A DNA stretch of 64,000 bases, taken from Flavobacterium cerinum (GTDB lineage: Bacteria > Bacteroidota > Bacteroidia > Flavobacteriales > Flavobacteriaceae). This document shows positions 1 to 8,483 of this stretch, one piece after another. Below the pieces are notes generated by a model. The model did no database searches and was not told the origin of the DNA. It saw only the letters and a program-made list of their open reading frames with translations. Every line of letters begins with the position of its first letter. Position 1 is the stretch's first letter. Both the position numbers and the translations under genes were made by a program. The stretch is from contig NZ_CP101751.1 in the NCBI RefSeq assembly GCF_024496085.1, positions 3,534,001 through 3,598,000 on the forward strand, written 5' to 3'.

Positions 1-1886
1 CGGTTAACGGAAACGAAGTAGCCTGGGGAACAATCGGAAATGCGTCTACATCAGAAGGACTGTTTTTCGAAACGATCAATGCAGCAGGTGTATTACAGGT
101 TCCTATGGTAATGAGTGTTTGGGATGATGAATACGGAATTTCCGTTCATGCCCGTTATCAGACTACAAAAGAGAATATCTCCGAAATATTAAAAGGATTC
201 CAACGCGACGAAGAAAACAAAGGATATGAAATTATCCGGGTTAAAGGATGGGATTATCCGGCTTTAGTGGAAACTTACGGAAAAGCAGCAGCCATCGCCC
301 GCGAACAACATGTACCGGTTTTAATTCACGTTCAGGAATTAACACAACCGCAAGGTCACTCAACATCCGGTTCTCACGAACGTTACAAAAGTAAAGAACG
401 TTTAGAATGGGAAACCGAATTCGACTGTTTGGCGCAAATGCGTAAATGGTTAATCGAAAACAATATCGCTACAGCCGAAGAAATTGAAGCGATGGATGCC
501 GAGGCGAAAAAGCAAGTCCTTGAAGGTAAAAAAGCAGCCTGGAGTGCTTACCTGAATCCGATTAAAGAAGAACAACAGGAATTAGTGGCCTTTTTAAATA
601 CGATTGCCGCTTCCAGTCCGAATAAAGTATTTATCGAAAAACACAGTAATGATCTTGCTGCTATAAAAGAACCGATCCGTAAAGATATTCTGGTTACGGC
701 ACGTAAAGTATTGCGCTTAATCGTTAATGAAAGCGGAAGAGCACAACTAGCAGCCTGGATTACGACTTATACCGATAAAATCCAACCGCGTTACAGTTCG
801 CACCTGTTTTCTGAATCAAAAAATAATATTCATAACGTAGCAGGAGTAGCTCCGGCTTATGATGAAAATTCTGAAGACGTGGATGCTCGTTTGATCATCC
901 GAGACAATTTTGATGCTATTTTCTCTAAATATCCGGAAGCGCTTATTTTCGGTGAAGATTCCGGAAATATCGGAGATGTTAACCAGGGATTGGAAGGGAT
1001 GCAGGAAAAATACGGTGAATTCCGTGTAGCAGATGCCGGTATTCGTGAAGCGACCATTTTAGGTCAGGGAATCGGTATGGCGATGCGAGGTTTACGTCCG
1101 ATTGCTGAAATTCAATATCTGGATTATTTATTATATGCTATTCAGATTATGAGTGACGATTTGGCAACATTACAATATCGTACTGCCGGTCGACAAAAAG
1201 CACCATTAATCATAAGAACACGTGGTCACCGTCTGGAAGGAATCTGGCATTCCGGTTCTCCTATGGGAATGATTCTGAATGCTATCCGTGGTATTCATGT
1301 ACTGGTACCGCGTAGTATGACCAAAGCTGCCGGATTTTATAATACATTATTAGAAACTGACGAACCGGCTCTTGTAGTGGAATGTCTGAACGGTTACCGT
1401 TTAAAAGAAAAAATGCCGACCAATTTAGGTGCTTTCAAAACCCCTATCGGAGTTGTAGAAACCATTAAAGAAGGTAGCGATATTACTTTAGTTTCCTACG
1501 GTTCAACCTTACGTCTGATTGAACAAGCTGCAAAAGAATTACAGGAAGTAGGTATTGATGCCGAAATCATTGACGTGCAATCTTTATTACCATTCGATAT
1601 TAACCATGATATCGTGAAAAGTCTTGCGAAAACCAATCGTTTACTGGTAATTGACGAAGATGTTCCGGGTGGTGCTTCGGCTTATATCTTACAACAAATT
1701 ATTGATACGCAAAAAGGATACCTGCATCTGGACAGCCAACCGCAAACTTTAGCGGCCAAGGCACATCGTCCGGCTTACGGAACTGACGGAGATTATTTCT
1801 CTAAACCTTCAGCCGAAGATATTTTTGAGAAAGTATATGAGATCATGAACGAAGCCAATCCTTCAAAATATCCAAATCTTTATTAA
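1..1886 (+). CDS. 2-oxo acid dehydrogenase E1, fused alpha/beta subunits (5' end cut off)
   Basis: The reading frame is open from base 3, so the gene begins left of the window; the first in-frame ATG (105) is internal. About 627 residues remain. The N-terminal part is the back half of an E1 alpha (TPP-binding) domain, with WGTIGNAS, SEGLFFE and VHVQELTQPQGH-like sequence. After a linker comes an E1 beta domain with FGEDSGNIGDV, IREATILGQGIGMA and the transketolase C-terminal domain (SYGSTLRLIEQAA, VIDEDVPGGAS). The enzyme decarboxylates 2-oxo acids, probably branched-chain ones, and passes the acyl group to a lipoyl E2. Fused alpha-beta E1 proteins are common in Flavobacteriia. The exact substrate cannot be read from the sequence. 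A strong terminator follows directly. Confidence 0.88.
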   Translation, partial: VNGNEVAWGTIGNASTSEGLFFETINAAGVLQVPMVMSVWDDEYGISVHARYQTTKENISEILKGFQRDEENKGYEIIRVKGWDYPALVETYGKAAAIAREQHVPVLIHVQELTQPQGHSTSGSHERYKSKERLEWETEFDCLAQMRKWLIENNIATAEEIEAMDAEAKKQVLEGKKAAWSAYLNPIKEEQQELVAFLNTIAASSPNKVFIEKHSNDLAAIKEPIRKDILVTARKVLRLIVNESGRAQLAAWITTYTDKIQPRYSSHLFSESKNNIHNVAGVAPAYDENSEDVDARLIIRDNFDAIFSKYPEALIFGEDSGNIGDVNQGLEGMQEKYGEFRVADAGIREATILGQGIGMAMRGLRPIAEIQYLDYLLYAIQIMSDDLATLQYRTAGRQKAPLIIRTRGHRLEGIWHSGSPMGMILNAIRGIHVLVPRSMTKAAGFYNTLLETDEPALVVECLNGYRLKEKMPTNLGAFKTPIGVVETIKEGSDITLVSYGSTLRLIEQAAKELQEVGIDAEIIDVQSLLPFDINHDIVKSLAKTNRLLVIDEDVPGGASAYILQQIIDTQKGYLHLDSQPQTLAAKAHRPAYGTDGDYFSKPSAEDIFEKVYEIMNEANPSKYPNLY

Positions 1887-1897
1887 TAAAGTATTTT

Positions 1898-1925
1898 AAA
1901 AAGCCGGAAAATTTCCGGCTTTTTT
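1898..1925 (+). terminator. Rho-independent terminator after E1 gene
   Basis: Perfect hairpin AAAAGCCGGAAA/TTTCCGGCTTTT followed by T residues, 12 bases after the E1 stop codon. The arms are nearly symmetrical, so it could work in both directions. Confidence 0.9.
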
Positions 1926-2131
1926 ATTCCAAAACGTAACGTTTTATCCCATTACCGTCTTGTAGTTCGTTTCTACAACAATTGGTTCTCTGCCGGCGGA
2001 CTACTTTCGAATATTTTCTTCATGATTATTTTCCTAAAACTGATTATTAGATGAGATGATAATCCGGGAAAAATCATTCCGCTATACCAATTCCCTTATT
2101 ACAACAGTCTGAAACAAAAAAATAATACAAT

Positions 2132-2677
2132 ATGCCTGATCATTTTTATGTAATAACCGGAGGACCGGGTGTCGGAAAAACGACATTACTGGAAGCGCTT
2201 AAACAACAAGGTTATCTTTGTATACCGGAAATTGCCCGGGAAATCATCCATGAGCAAATACAACAAAACGGAACGGCCTTACCCTGGAAAGATTATGCCT
2301 TATACACCCGGCTAATGCTCGAACGTTCTGTAAACAGTTATTGCGATACGATTCAAATTTATAACGGCACTGAGCCTGTATTTTTTGATCGCGGAATTCC
2401 CGACACGCTATGTTATGCTTCCTTAACCGATCAGCCAATTACCGAAACAATGGAACGTTTCATCAATCAGTATCGCTATAATACAAAAGTTTTTATGTTA
2501 CCGCCCTGGAAAGCCATTTATCATACCGATACCGAACGCAAACAGAATTGGGAAGAAGCGATCGCTACATACGAACAAATGATCAAAACTTATCAGCAAT
2601 ACGGCTATCAGATCATCGAAATTCCGAAAGATAGCGTTCAGAATCGTCTTGCCTTTATACTACATCATATATCCTAA
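2132..2677 (+). CDS. AAA_28-like P-loop ATPase
   Basis: 181 residues. The Walker A motif GGPGVGKTT sits at residues 10-18 and an acidic FFDRG motif near residue 89 may be Walker B-like. The size and layout, with a kinase-like NTP-binding fold and a C-terminal helical part, match small AAA_28 family ATPases that are widespread in Bacteroidota. The substrate is unknown; a nucleotide or metabolite kinase is possible. It stands alone, with 245 bases upstream that hold only the E1 terminator and no clear gene. A degenerate promoter may lie there, but I see no good TAnnTTTG box. Confidence 0.7.
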   Translation: MPDHFYVITGGPGVGKTTLLEALKQQGYLCIPEIAREIIHEQIQQNGTALPWKDYALYTRLMLERSVNSYCDTIQIYNGTEPVFFDRGIPDTLCYASLTDQPITETMERFINQYRYNTKVFMLPPWKAIYHTDTERKQNWEEAIATYEQMIKTYQQYGYQIIEIPKDSVQNRLAFILHHIS

Positions 2678-2798
2678 GATTACTTGTTACGGATCAAATC
2701 TTGTTTCGTTTATAATATCCCGTTCTAAGCTTAAAAAAGAGATAACCGGAAAACGATCGATAAAATCATTGTGATATTTACAATCTTTACTCAATCGT

Positions 2799-2934
2799 AA
2801 AGTGATAAGAATGTCGCTTTTGTATTTTTCATCACTTATAATAACAAAATAGCATATTTCCTCAAAAAGTGTTGTTTTTCAAATCAATATAAAAAAAATT
2901 GTAACTTTATAATACGAAAAGTTATAAGAATATC
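2799..2934 (+). promoter_or_regulatory. Two direct repeats and promoter upstream of AraC gene
   Basis: AAAGTGATAAGAATGTCG (2799-2816) recurs almost unchanged as AAAGTTATAAGAATATCG (2917-2934). A related ATAAGAAAACG follows at about 2948. Between them, TAACTTTA (2902-2909) is close to the Bacteroidota -7 box. The arrangement suggests operator sites for autoregulation by the AraC protein encoded at 2963. Binding is inferred. Confidence 0.45.
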
Positions 2935-2962
2935 GTTACTAAAATTTATAAGAAAACGTCCT

Positions 2963-3895
2963 ATGCCGGAGAAACAATACTACAGTAATCATCAGGTTTT
3001 ATGCCAATCGCCCAAACCTTTGGATCTCAAAACTTTTATCCCGTTATATTCCGGACAAACGGAAATAACTACTGCAAAACCTTACCAGGAAGACTTTGCC
3101 GTTTTTGAGATTGATCCAACTGTAAAATTGATCGGCGTGGCTCGTTTTGATTTTACAACCGTTATACTTTGCCTTTCCGGAAGTCTGGATTGCATTGTCG
3201 GACAACATCGTTTTACAATAAAAGCGCAGGATATTGCTATTATTCCTGCCGAACATATTAATACATTATCCGGTTTTTCAACCGATTTTAAAGCCCGGCT
3301 TATTGTTTTTAAATCCGATTTTCTGAAAAAAGGGTTTCTGAATACTGCCATTTTGGATGAATTACTCTATATCAATCCGGACTACCCTCCTGTTTTTGAA
3401 TTGGATTCGGCAAACTTTGAATCCAACCGTTATAAATTCGACAAAATACAGGAAGAACAAAACAAGGCCAATCCTTTTTTTCTGGATATGATTCGGCTTT
3501 ACCTGATTCAGATTTTGTTTGATTATAATCGGGTTTGTGAAATATGCTTGCTCAACTCAACAACCAACATGAACCGGCAATTTCAACTCGTTCATAAGTT
3601 CAGAAAACTGATTGACAAGCATTTTGCTACGCTAAAAACAGTTAAGGAATATGCCGATCTGCTTCACATTACGCCTAAACATTTGGGAGAATGTACCAAA
3701 CAACAACTGGGCTATTCAGCCATAGATCTGATTCACCAACGAATTGTATTGGAAGCTGAATTCCTATTGCGTTATTCCGAATTGACAATTAAAGAAATAG
3801 CCGGTTTTCTCAATTTTGATACGCTTTCGCATTTTGGTCGTTTCTTTAAATCTCAAAAGAACATGACCCCTTCAGAATATCGTCAACTCCGGTAA
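2963..3895 (+). CDS. AraC family transcriptional regulator
   Basis: 310 residues. The N-terminal half is a cupin-like sensor (about residues 30-150, including LSGSLDCIVGQHRFTI). The C-terminal 100 residues are the AraC double helix-turn-helix, with LLHITPKHLGECTKQQLG as the first helix-turn-helix. IKEIAGFLNFDTLSHFGRFF and the terminal TPSEYRQL form the family signature. The ligand is unknown. It lies upstream of, and in the same direction as, a VOC protein gene and a CPBP gene, which it may control. Direct repeats in its own upstream region are candidate binding sites. Confidence 0.9.
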   Translation: MPEKQYYSNHQVLCQSPKPLDLKTFIPLYSGQTEITTAKPYQEDFAVFEIDPTVKLIGVARFDFTTVILCLSGSLDCIVGQHRFTIKAQDIAIIPAEHINTLSGFSTDFKARLIVFKSDFLKKGFLNTAILDELLYINPDYPPVFELDSANFESNRYKFDKIQEEQNKANPFFLDMIRLYLIQILFDYNRVCEICLLNSTTNMNRQFQLVHKFRKLIDKHFATLKTVKEYADLLHITPKHLGECTKQQLGYSAIDLIHQRIVLEAEFLLRYSELTIKEIAGFLNFDTLSHFGRFFKSQKNMTPSEYRQLR

Positions 3896-3967
3896 AATTG
3901 GTTCTTTAAACCGTAATCCTGCTCTTGATGTCCTGGCTGTTTCGCCGGAACTTTGTCAAAAAACAAT

Positions 3968-4468
3968 ATGAGAGGTTTAAAAGCAGTGGTAGTAGCTATC
4001 GGATCAGTCTTCTTAACGACGGCCTGCCACAACAAAACAGAAACACAAGAAACAATGAATGAAAAAACAACCGGGCTTAATGCCGTACAATTCCGGGTTG
4101 CACGTCCGACAAACAATTTAAAGGCAGTGGTCGCTTTTTATAAAGATGCTTTAGGTTTAAAAGAACTCGGCTCCTTTACCGGTCACGACGGATACGATGG
4201 TGTTATGCTCGGACTTCCGGATGAACAGTATCATCTTGAATTTACACAACACAGCGATACAACTCCTTTACCGGAACCGACCCGGGAAAATTTACTCGTC
4301 TTCTATTTTGATACACCGGAAAAATATCACAAAGCAATCCAACGTATGACTAACTTCGGAATACAACCTGTAGCACCGGAAAATCCGTATTGGATCGGTA
4401 AAAGCGAAACCTATGAGGATCCGGATAAATGGCGTGTAATTCTTTTTAACGGTCTTTATAAACCATAG
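3968..4468 (+). CDS. VOC (glyoxalase-like) family lipoprotein
   Basis: An ATG at 3968 gives a lipoprotein signal peptide: MRGLKAVV, a hydrophobic stretch, then lipobox LTTAC, followed by a polar linker. A TTG at 3953 is an upstream alternative. The mature part is one vicinal-oxygen-chelate module: FRVARPTNNLKAVVAFYKD, GHDGYDGVMLGLP, YHLEFTQH and the C-terminal YEDPDKWRVILFN. The VOC fold usually binds a divalent metal through His/Glu residues, and H and E candidates are present. An exported, lipid-anchored VOC protein is slightly unusual. The CPBP gene begins 1 base after the stop codon, so the two are probably cotranscribed. Confidence 0.75.
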   Translation: MRGLKAVVVAIGSVFLTTACHNKTETQETMNEKTTGLNAVQFRVARPTNNLKAVVAFYKDALGLKELGSFTGHDGYDGVMLGLPDEQYHLEFTQHSDTTPLPEPTRENLLVFYFDTPEKYHKAIQRMTNFGIQPVAPENPYWIGKSETYEDPDKWRVILFNGLYKP

Positions 4469-4469
4469 C

Positions 4470-5150
4470 ATGTTATCACTGAACCCGCAATTTCGCAAAA
4501 CAACAGGAGCTTTTTTTGAGCTCCTTTTTGTCATAACTGTCGGTTTCGGTGTTTTTATTTATTCCGCTACCCAAAGTATTGCTTTGCGTGATAAGGGCGT
4601 CATTCCAACCTATAATGATACCGATTTCACAGGAATACTCCTTTATGAAATAATAGCACTATCGCTTATTGCTCTGTTTTTAAAATACAGGAAATGGACT
4701 ATCTCAGATTTCAACCTTGACTTTCGTATAGCCTATCTTTTAACGGCACTTATTTTAGTATTCATCCGAAATATCCTAAGCTATTCCGGTACCAAACTAC
4801 TACTAACTTTCGATATTGCTCCTCCGTCAGTAAATTTTGACACCGGATTGTTTAGTATTGTCTCTATAATCCTGATCAATTCCTTTTATGAAGAACTTCT
4901 CTTAATCGGTTATATTTTTAAACGCTTCAAAAATTGTCATCCTCTTCTCCCCTTAACATTCAGCTTACTGCTTCGGGTTTCTTTTCACACCTATCAGGGT
5001 TGGGGTATGTTACCGTCTGTAATCACTTTAGGACTTGTTCTTGGCATTTATTATCAGAAGTATCAGAAATTGGGACCGGTTATCCTCGCCCATGCGATTG
5101 GTAATCTCTTTAATTTTCTTAATTATTACCATAATTGGCTTTCGTTTTAA
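4470..5150 (+). CDS. CPBP family intramembrane protease-like protein
   Basis: 226 residues with about six or seven hydrophobic segments. CPBP (Rce1-like) motifs are visible: YEELLLIGYIF (motif 1), RVSFHTYQGW (motif 2) and LAHAIGNLFNF with the HxxxN motif 3. The usual Arg of motif 1 (EExxxR) is Ile here. The catalytic Glu pair and both His residues remain. Family members are membrane proteases or bacteriocin-immunity proteins; the role here is not known. It is tightly linked to the preceding VOC lipoprotein gene. Confidence 0.75.
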   Translation: MLSLNPQFRKTTGAFFELLFVITVGFGVFIYSATQSIALRDKGVIPTYNDTDFTGILLYEIIALSLIALFLKYRKWTISDFNLDFRIAYLLTALILVFIRNILSYSGTKLLLTFDIAPPSVNFDTGLFSIVSIILINSFYEELLLIGYIFKRFKNCHPLLPLTFSLLLRVSFHTYQGWGMLPSVITLGLVLGIYYQKYQKLGPVILAHAIGNLFNFLNYYHNWLSF

Positions 5151-5184
5151 AATACAAATGTTTCTTTTATTCGTACAATTCTTC

Positions 5185-5192
5185 TAAATTTG
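5185..5192 (+). promoter_or_regulatory. -7 promoter box for VOC/PhnB-like gene
   Basis: TAAATTTG fits the Bacteroidota TAnnTTTG consensus, 28 bases before the ATG at 5221. No convincing -33 TTG is seen. Confidence 0.45.
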
Positions 5193-5220
5193 AGATAGTA
5201 ATCAAAAAAGCATAAAGATT

Positions 5221-5703
5221 ATGGATAAATCAATTCAAAAAATAACACCTTTTCTTTGGTTTGATAATCAGGCTGAAGAAGCCATGAATTTCTATATTTC
5301 CATTTTCAATAACGCAAAAGTACTCAAAACGAGTTATTACAGCGAAGGCAGTCCGGCTCCGGCCGGTACACTGATGACTGCTTCTTTTCTATTAGAGGGA
5401 CAGGAATTTGTTGCGCTAAACGGTGGTCCGCAATTCACTTTTACACCGGCTGTTTCCTTTGTTGTCAACTGTCATAATCAGGGTGAAATCGATACTTTAT
5501 GGGAGCGTCTTTCCGAAGGCGGTCAGCAACAAAAATGCGGTTGGTTACAGGATAAATACGGTGTTTCCTGGCAAATTGTCCCTTCAATTATGGGCGAATT
5601 AATGGGATCCGGCGACAGTCAAAAATCACATCGCGTTATGATGGCATTATTACAAATGGATAAACTGGACATTAAAACGCTTCAGGATGCGTATAATGGC
5701 TAA
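5221..5703 (+). CDS. PhnB-like VOC family protein
   Basis: 160 residues, cytoplasmic. It starts with KITPFLWFDNQAEEAMNFY, typical of the PhnB-like subgroup (often mislabelled 3-demethylubiquinone methyltransferase). It continues with EFVALNGGPQFTFTPAVSF, GWLQDKYGVSWQIVP and a C-terminal helix with MMALLQMDKLDI. Members are metal-binding VOC-fold proteins of unclear chemistry. It heads a run of small metabolic-looking genes (SRPBCC proteins, secreted protein) up to 7573 and has its own promoter box. Confidence 0.85.
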   Translation: MDKSIQKITPFLWFDNQAEEAMNFYISIFNNAKVLKTSYYSEGSPAPAGTLMTASFLLEGQEFVALNGGPQFTFTPAVSFVVNCHNQGEIDTLWERLSEGGQQQKCGWLQDKYGVSWQIVPSIMGELMGSGDSQKSHRVMMALLQMDKLDIKTLQDAYNG

Positions 5704-5745
5704 GTCTCACAACTATATTGGTTCTTATTAAATACATTACACACT

Positions 5746-6195
5746 ATGAATCCGCAAACATACAGTGCCAAAGCCGCAATGCTGATCCGAAAACCGGTTT
5801 CGGAAGTATTTGAAGCCTTTATAAATCCGGAAATCACCACTAAATTTTGGTTTACCCAAAGTAGCGGGCGATTGGAAGCCGGAAAATCCGTTCAGTGGGA
5901 TTGGGAAATGTATCATCATTCTATTACTGTCGATGTTAAAATTATTGAACAGGACAAACGGATCGTAATTGAATGGCCAACTACAGTAGAATGGATTTTT
6001 ACAGCCCGTGAAGATAACACGACATTCGTTAGTATTTCCGATTCCGGTTATGACGGTACAATGGATGAGATTATCGCAGACGTCCGCAATTCTACTGAAG
6101 GTTTTACATTGGTTTTGGCCGGCTTAAAAGCTTATTTAGAACATACTATCCAATTGAATCTCGTAGCCGATCGTTTTCCTGATTTTGAGCCTTAA
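5746..6195 (+). CDS. SRPBCC (AHSA1-type) domain protein
   Basis: 149 residues. The N-terminus AAMLIRKPVSEVFEAFINPE followed by TTKFWFTQSSG is the standard start of an AHSA1/START-like SRPBCC domain. The rest (GKSVQWDWEM, VIEWPTTVEWIF, GFTLVLAGLKAYLEH) completes one hydrophobic-ligand-binding fold. The ligand is unknown. It lies 42 bases after the PhnB-like gene and 6 bases before the next gene, so it is probably part of the same transcript. Confidence 0.85.
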   Translation: MNPQTYSAKAAMLIRKPVSEVFEAFINPEITTKFWFTQSSGRLEAGKSVQWDWEMYHHSITVDVKIIEQDKRIVIEWPTTVEWIFTAREDNTTFVSISDSGYDGTMDEIIADVRNSTEGFTLVLAGLKAYLEHTIQLNLVADRFPDFEP

Positions 6196-6201
6196 TTCTT
6201 T

Positions 6202-7113
6202 ATGAAAAATATCTTTTTTTATGGTTTTCTGTTAATCTGCTGTAGTGTTTTTGCCGAAAATCCGATTATTACAAATGTTGATTTTAATGCTTTGGTTCAA
6301 CAATGGAACAAAGCACACGATACTAAAAATACCAGTTTATTTGCTATTGTATTTGATGATACCGTTTTGTTTTACGGAAAGCAGGAAAGTAAGGCTGATT
6401 GCATTTCAAAAAAAATCGCCTTATTTAAAAAATTTCCGGATTTTAAGCAGGAAACCGGTATTGTCAGCCAAGAAAAACAAGCTGACGGAACGGTTAAATG
6501 TAGCTTTACCAAAACAGTTCATTATAACGGAAAGAATGAAAATTATCCGTCTTATCTCATTTTTAAACTTTCCGGTTCCGATTGGAAGATCATTGTTGAA
6601 AGTGATCTGATTACCGATAAAAACCTTGCCAAAAAGAAAACGAATGCTGTTAAAGTCCCGGAAAATGCAGAAAAAGGGGACTTTAATGGTGATGGAAAAT
6701 TCGAATATATGTGGTTAGAAACACCTCAGTTAAGTGAAAATGAAATGGATTGTATAGGCAGTTGTAACAGCTATATCCGGTTTTCCGATGCTACAATTCC
6801 TACAATCAGCATCCAGGATTGTATTGACGGTATCCCGGTCAATAAAGGGGATTTGAACGGAAACGGAACAGACGAAATCGGTTTGCTACCGGTATGGTTT
6901 ACCAGTTGCTGGCATTCCTATTATGTCTGGACACTAAAAAACGGCAAGTGGATTTATGCGGTAAAACCTTTTCCTACACATTGCAATCAATGGGAGAATG
7001 ATGTAATTCCGATTGAAATTGACAAAAAACGCAAAGGAAATGTGATCATCCGCTATAGTTTACTTACAGACGATGACATTATTGTGAAAACGGCATCCGT
7101 AAAAATAAACTAA
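6202..7113 (+). CDS. Secreted protein with NTF2-like and FG-GAP/VCBS-like segments
   Basis: 303 residues. The Sec signal peptide is KNIFFYGFLLICCSVFA. Residues about 25-150 resemble an NTF2/SnoaL-like fold (FNALVQQWNKAHDTKN, LIFKLSGSDWKIIVESD). The C-terminal half has two Asp-rich calcium-loop-like motifs, KGDFNGDGKFEYMW and KGDLNGNGTDEIGLL, typical of FG-GAP/VCBS repeats. It ends with an exported beta-rich domain with several Cys residues. The function is unknown; it may be a periplasmic binding or envelope protein. It is 6 bases from the upstream SRPBCC gene and 16 from the downstream one. Confidence 0.65.
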   Translation: MKNIFFYGFLLICCSVFAENPIITNVDFNALVQQWNKAHDTKNTSLFAIVFDDTVLFYGKQESKADCISKKIALFKKFPDFKQETGIVSQEKQADGTVKCSFTKTVHYNGKNENYPSYLIFKLSGSDWKIIVESDLITDKNLAKKKTNAVKVPENAEKGDFNGDGKFEYMWLETPQLSENEMDCIGSCNSYIRFSDATIPTISIQDCIDGIPVNKGDLNGNGTDEIGLLPVWFTSCWHSYYVWTLKNGKWIYAVKPFPTHCNQWENDVIPIEIDKKRKGNVIIRYSLLTDDDIIVKTASVKIN

Positions 7114-7129
7114 CCCAAATCTGATACAT

Positions 7130-7573
7130 ATGAAGATTCTACAGTTTAAAATTGACATAAAAGCATCCCGAACGGCTGTATGGAACGCTTTATGGGAAGA
7201 CTCCAACTATCGCAAATGGACACAGGTATTTAGCGAAGGATCGATAGCGATATCCGACTGGAAAGAAGGCAGTAAAGTCTTATTTCTGGACAATAGTCAA
7301 AACGGTATGTATAGCATTATTGACCAAATGGTAACAGGAGAGTTAATGTCATTTCAACATATTGGGGTTGTAAAAAACGGCAACGAAGAACCTTTGGATG
7401 ACGAAACCGAAAAATGGTCAGGTGCCAAAGAAAATTATATACTGATTGATTTGGGAGACGTAACCCAACTGGAAGTCAGTATGGATATTACAGAAGATTT
7501 TGAAGATTACTTTCAACAAAAATTTCCGTTAGCACTGGAAATTGTGAAAGAAATTGCAGAAAACAGTGCATAA
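7130..7573 (+). CDS. SRPBCC family protein
   Basis: 147 residues. It begins with a strand then KASRTAVWNALWEDSNYRKW, the SRPBCC entry motif. It continues with SEGSIAISDWKEGSKVLFLD and an ESYILIDLGDVTQLEVSMDI-like core. One ligand-binding fold fills the protein. It closes the 5221-7573 gene run and is convergent with the 7584 gene. Confidence 0.8.
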   Translation: MKILQFKIDIKASRTAVWNALWEDSNYRKWTQVFSEGSIAISDWKEGSKVLFLDNSQNGMYSIIDQMVTGELMSFQHIGVVKNGNEEPLDDETEKWSGAKENYILIDLGDVTQLEVSMDITEDFEDYFQQKFPLALEIVKEIAENSA

Positions 7574-7583
7574 TTGTACACGA

Positions 7584-8483
7584 TTACCGGTTACTTTCTT
7601 TTTTTAGTTTATCTCTGGTTACGCTATATAGTGCTTCAGTTAAAATGGTAGCCCCTTTTTCATTGAGATGCCCACAATCATAAAATAACGTATCCGAATA
7701 ACCCGTAGATAAATCCAGTAAATCCGGAAATTTGATTTTTAATTTTTCTATATATCCGTTTGTATTGGTTTTGCTACAGTATGGCGTAGTAAACAATACC
7801 AGTTTAACATCATGCGCCTTACAAATGGCTATTATCTCGTCCAAAACACTATTCGAATTTCTTATAGTTTCCGGCAGACTATTTTCTATGGCCGGGATAT
7901 AATTTCCAAACTTTGGTATAAATCCAATTTCCAGATTGTTACTTGGTTTTTTATTGATTAGCGAAAAGAATAATTCGCGTAACCCAATTTTCGGGTCGTT
8001 AAGAGCATATCTGTAAAACGGGATATAAAGTAACTCCCGTTCGTTTTTAAAATATTTTTTGATGTGCTGTATTATAATTTCATTATCCGTATATGGCATT
8101 GCTTCTGCAATCGAAATATTAGACGGATTGGTGCTTTCGAAATTGGCATCAAGCTGCAGAAACAAATTTGAAACATGGTTCTGATTGGCCAGTAAAAGCT
8201 TTAATTCTAATAAATTATCGTTTAATCCGGCACCTTCCACTCCCAGATTAATGGTTCTTTTCCCGGACAAACTGTCAAATAACCGGGTATCTATATGATT
8301 CGCCACTCTTGAAGATCCAAGAAAAACAACATCAAAATGACGCTTTTCCGTTTTTAGAATGTATTGCAGTTTGTTTCTCGGATGCGAATGTAAATAAACC
8401 TGTGTATAAACAAAATCACATAAAAATAACAGCGTTATTAGTATCGCTACAAGAAGTACCAATCTTTTCCCAAATTTTTTCAT
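7584..8483 (-). CDS. SGNH/AlgX-like protein partnered with MBOAT acyltransferase
   Basis: 299 residues with one N-terminal membrane anchor (KRLVLLVAILITLLFLCDFVY). The block FDVVFLGSSRVANHID resembles the GxS nucleophile region of SGNH/DltD/AlgJ-like proteins. A late segment, LDLSTGYSDTLFYDCGHLNEKGA, supplies the DxxH-type motif. Proteins of this kind accept the acyl group passed by an MBOAT enzyme and modify an exported polymer. Its ATG shares one base with the stop codon of the MBOAT gene (TAATG), which suggests translational coupling. The acceptor is unknown. Confidence 0.75.
   Translation of the reverse strand: MKKFGKRLVLLVAILITLLFLCDFVYTQVYLHSHPRNKLQYILKTEKRHFDVVFLGSSRVANHIDTRLFDSLSGKRTINLGVEGAGLNDNLLELKLLLANQNHVSNLFLQLDANFESTNPSNISIAEAMPYTDNEIIIQHIKKYFKNERELLYIPFYRYALNDPKIGLRELFFSLINKKPSNNLEIGFIPKFGNYIPAIENSLPETIRNSNSVLDEIIAICKAHDVKLVLFTTPYCSKTNTNGYIEKLKIKFPDLLDLSTGYSDTLFYDCGHLNEKGATILTEALYSVTRDKLKKESNR

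Noticed and set aside
6245..6610. 121-codon plus-strand frame inside the secreted 6202-7113 gene
   Set aside because: The 6202 frame has a signal peptide and Asp-rich motifs; this one has neither.
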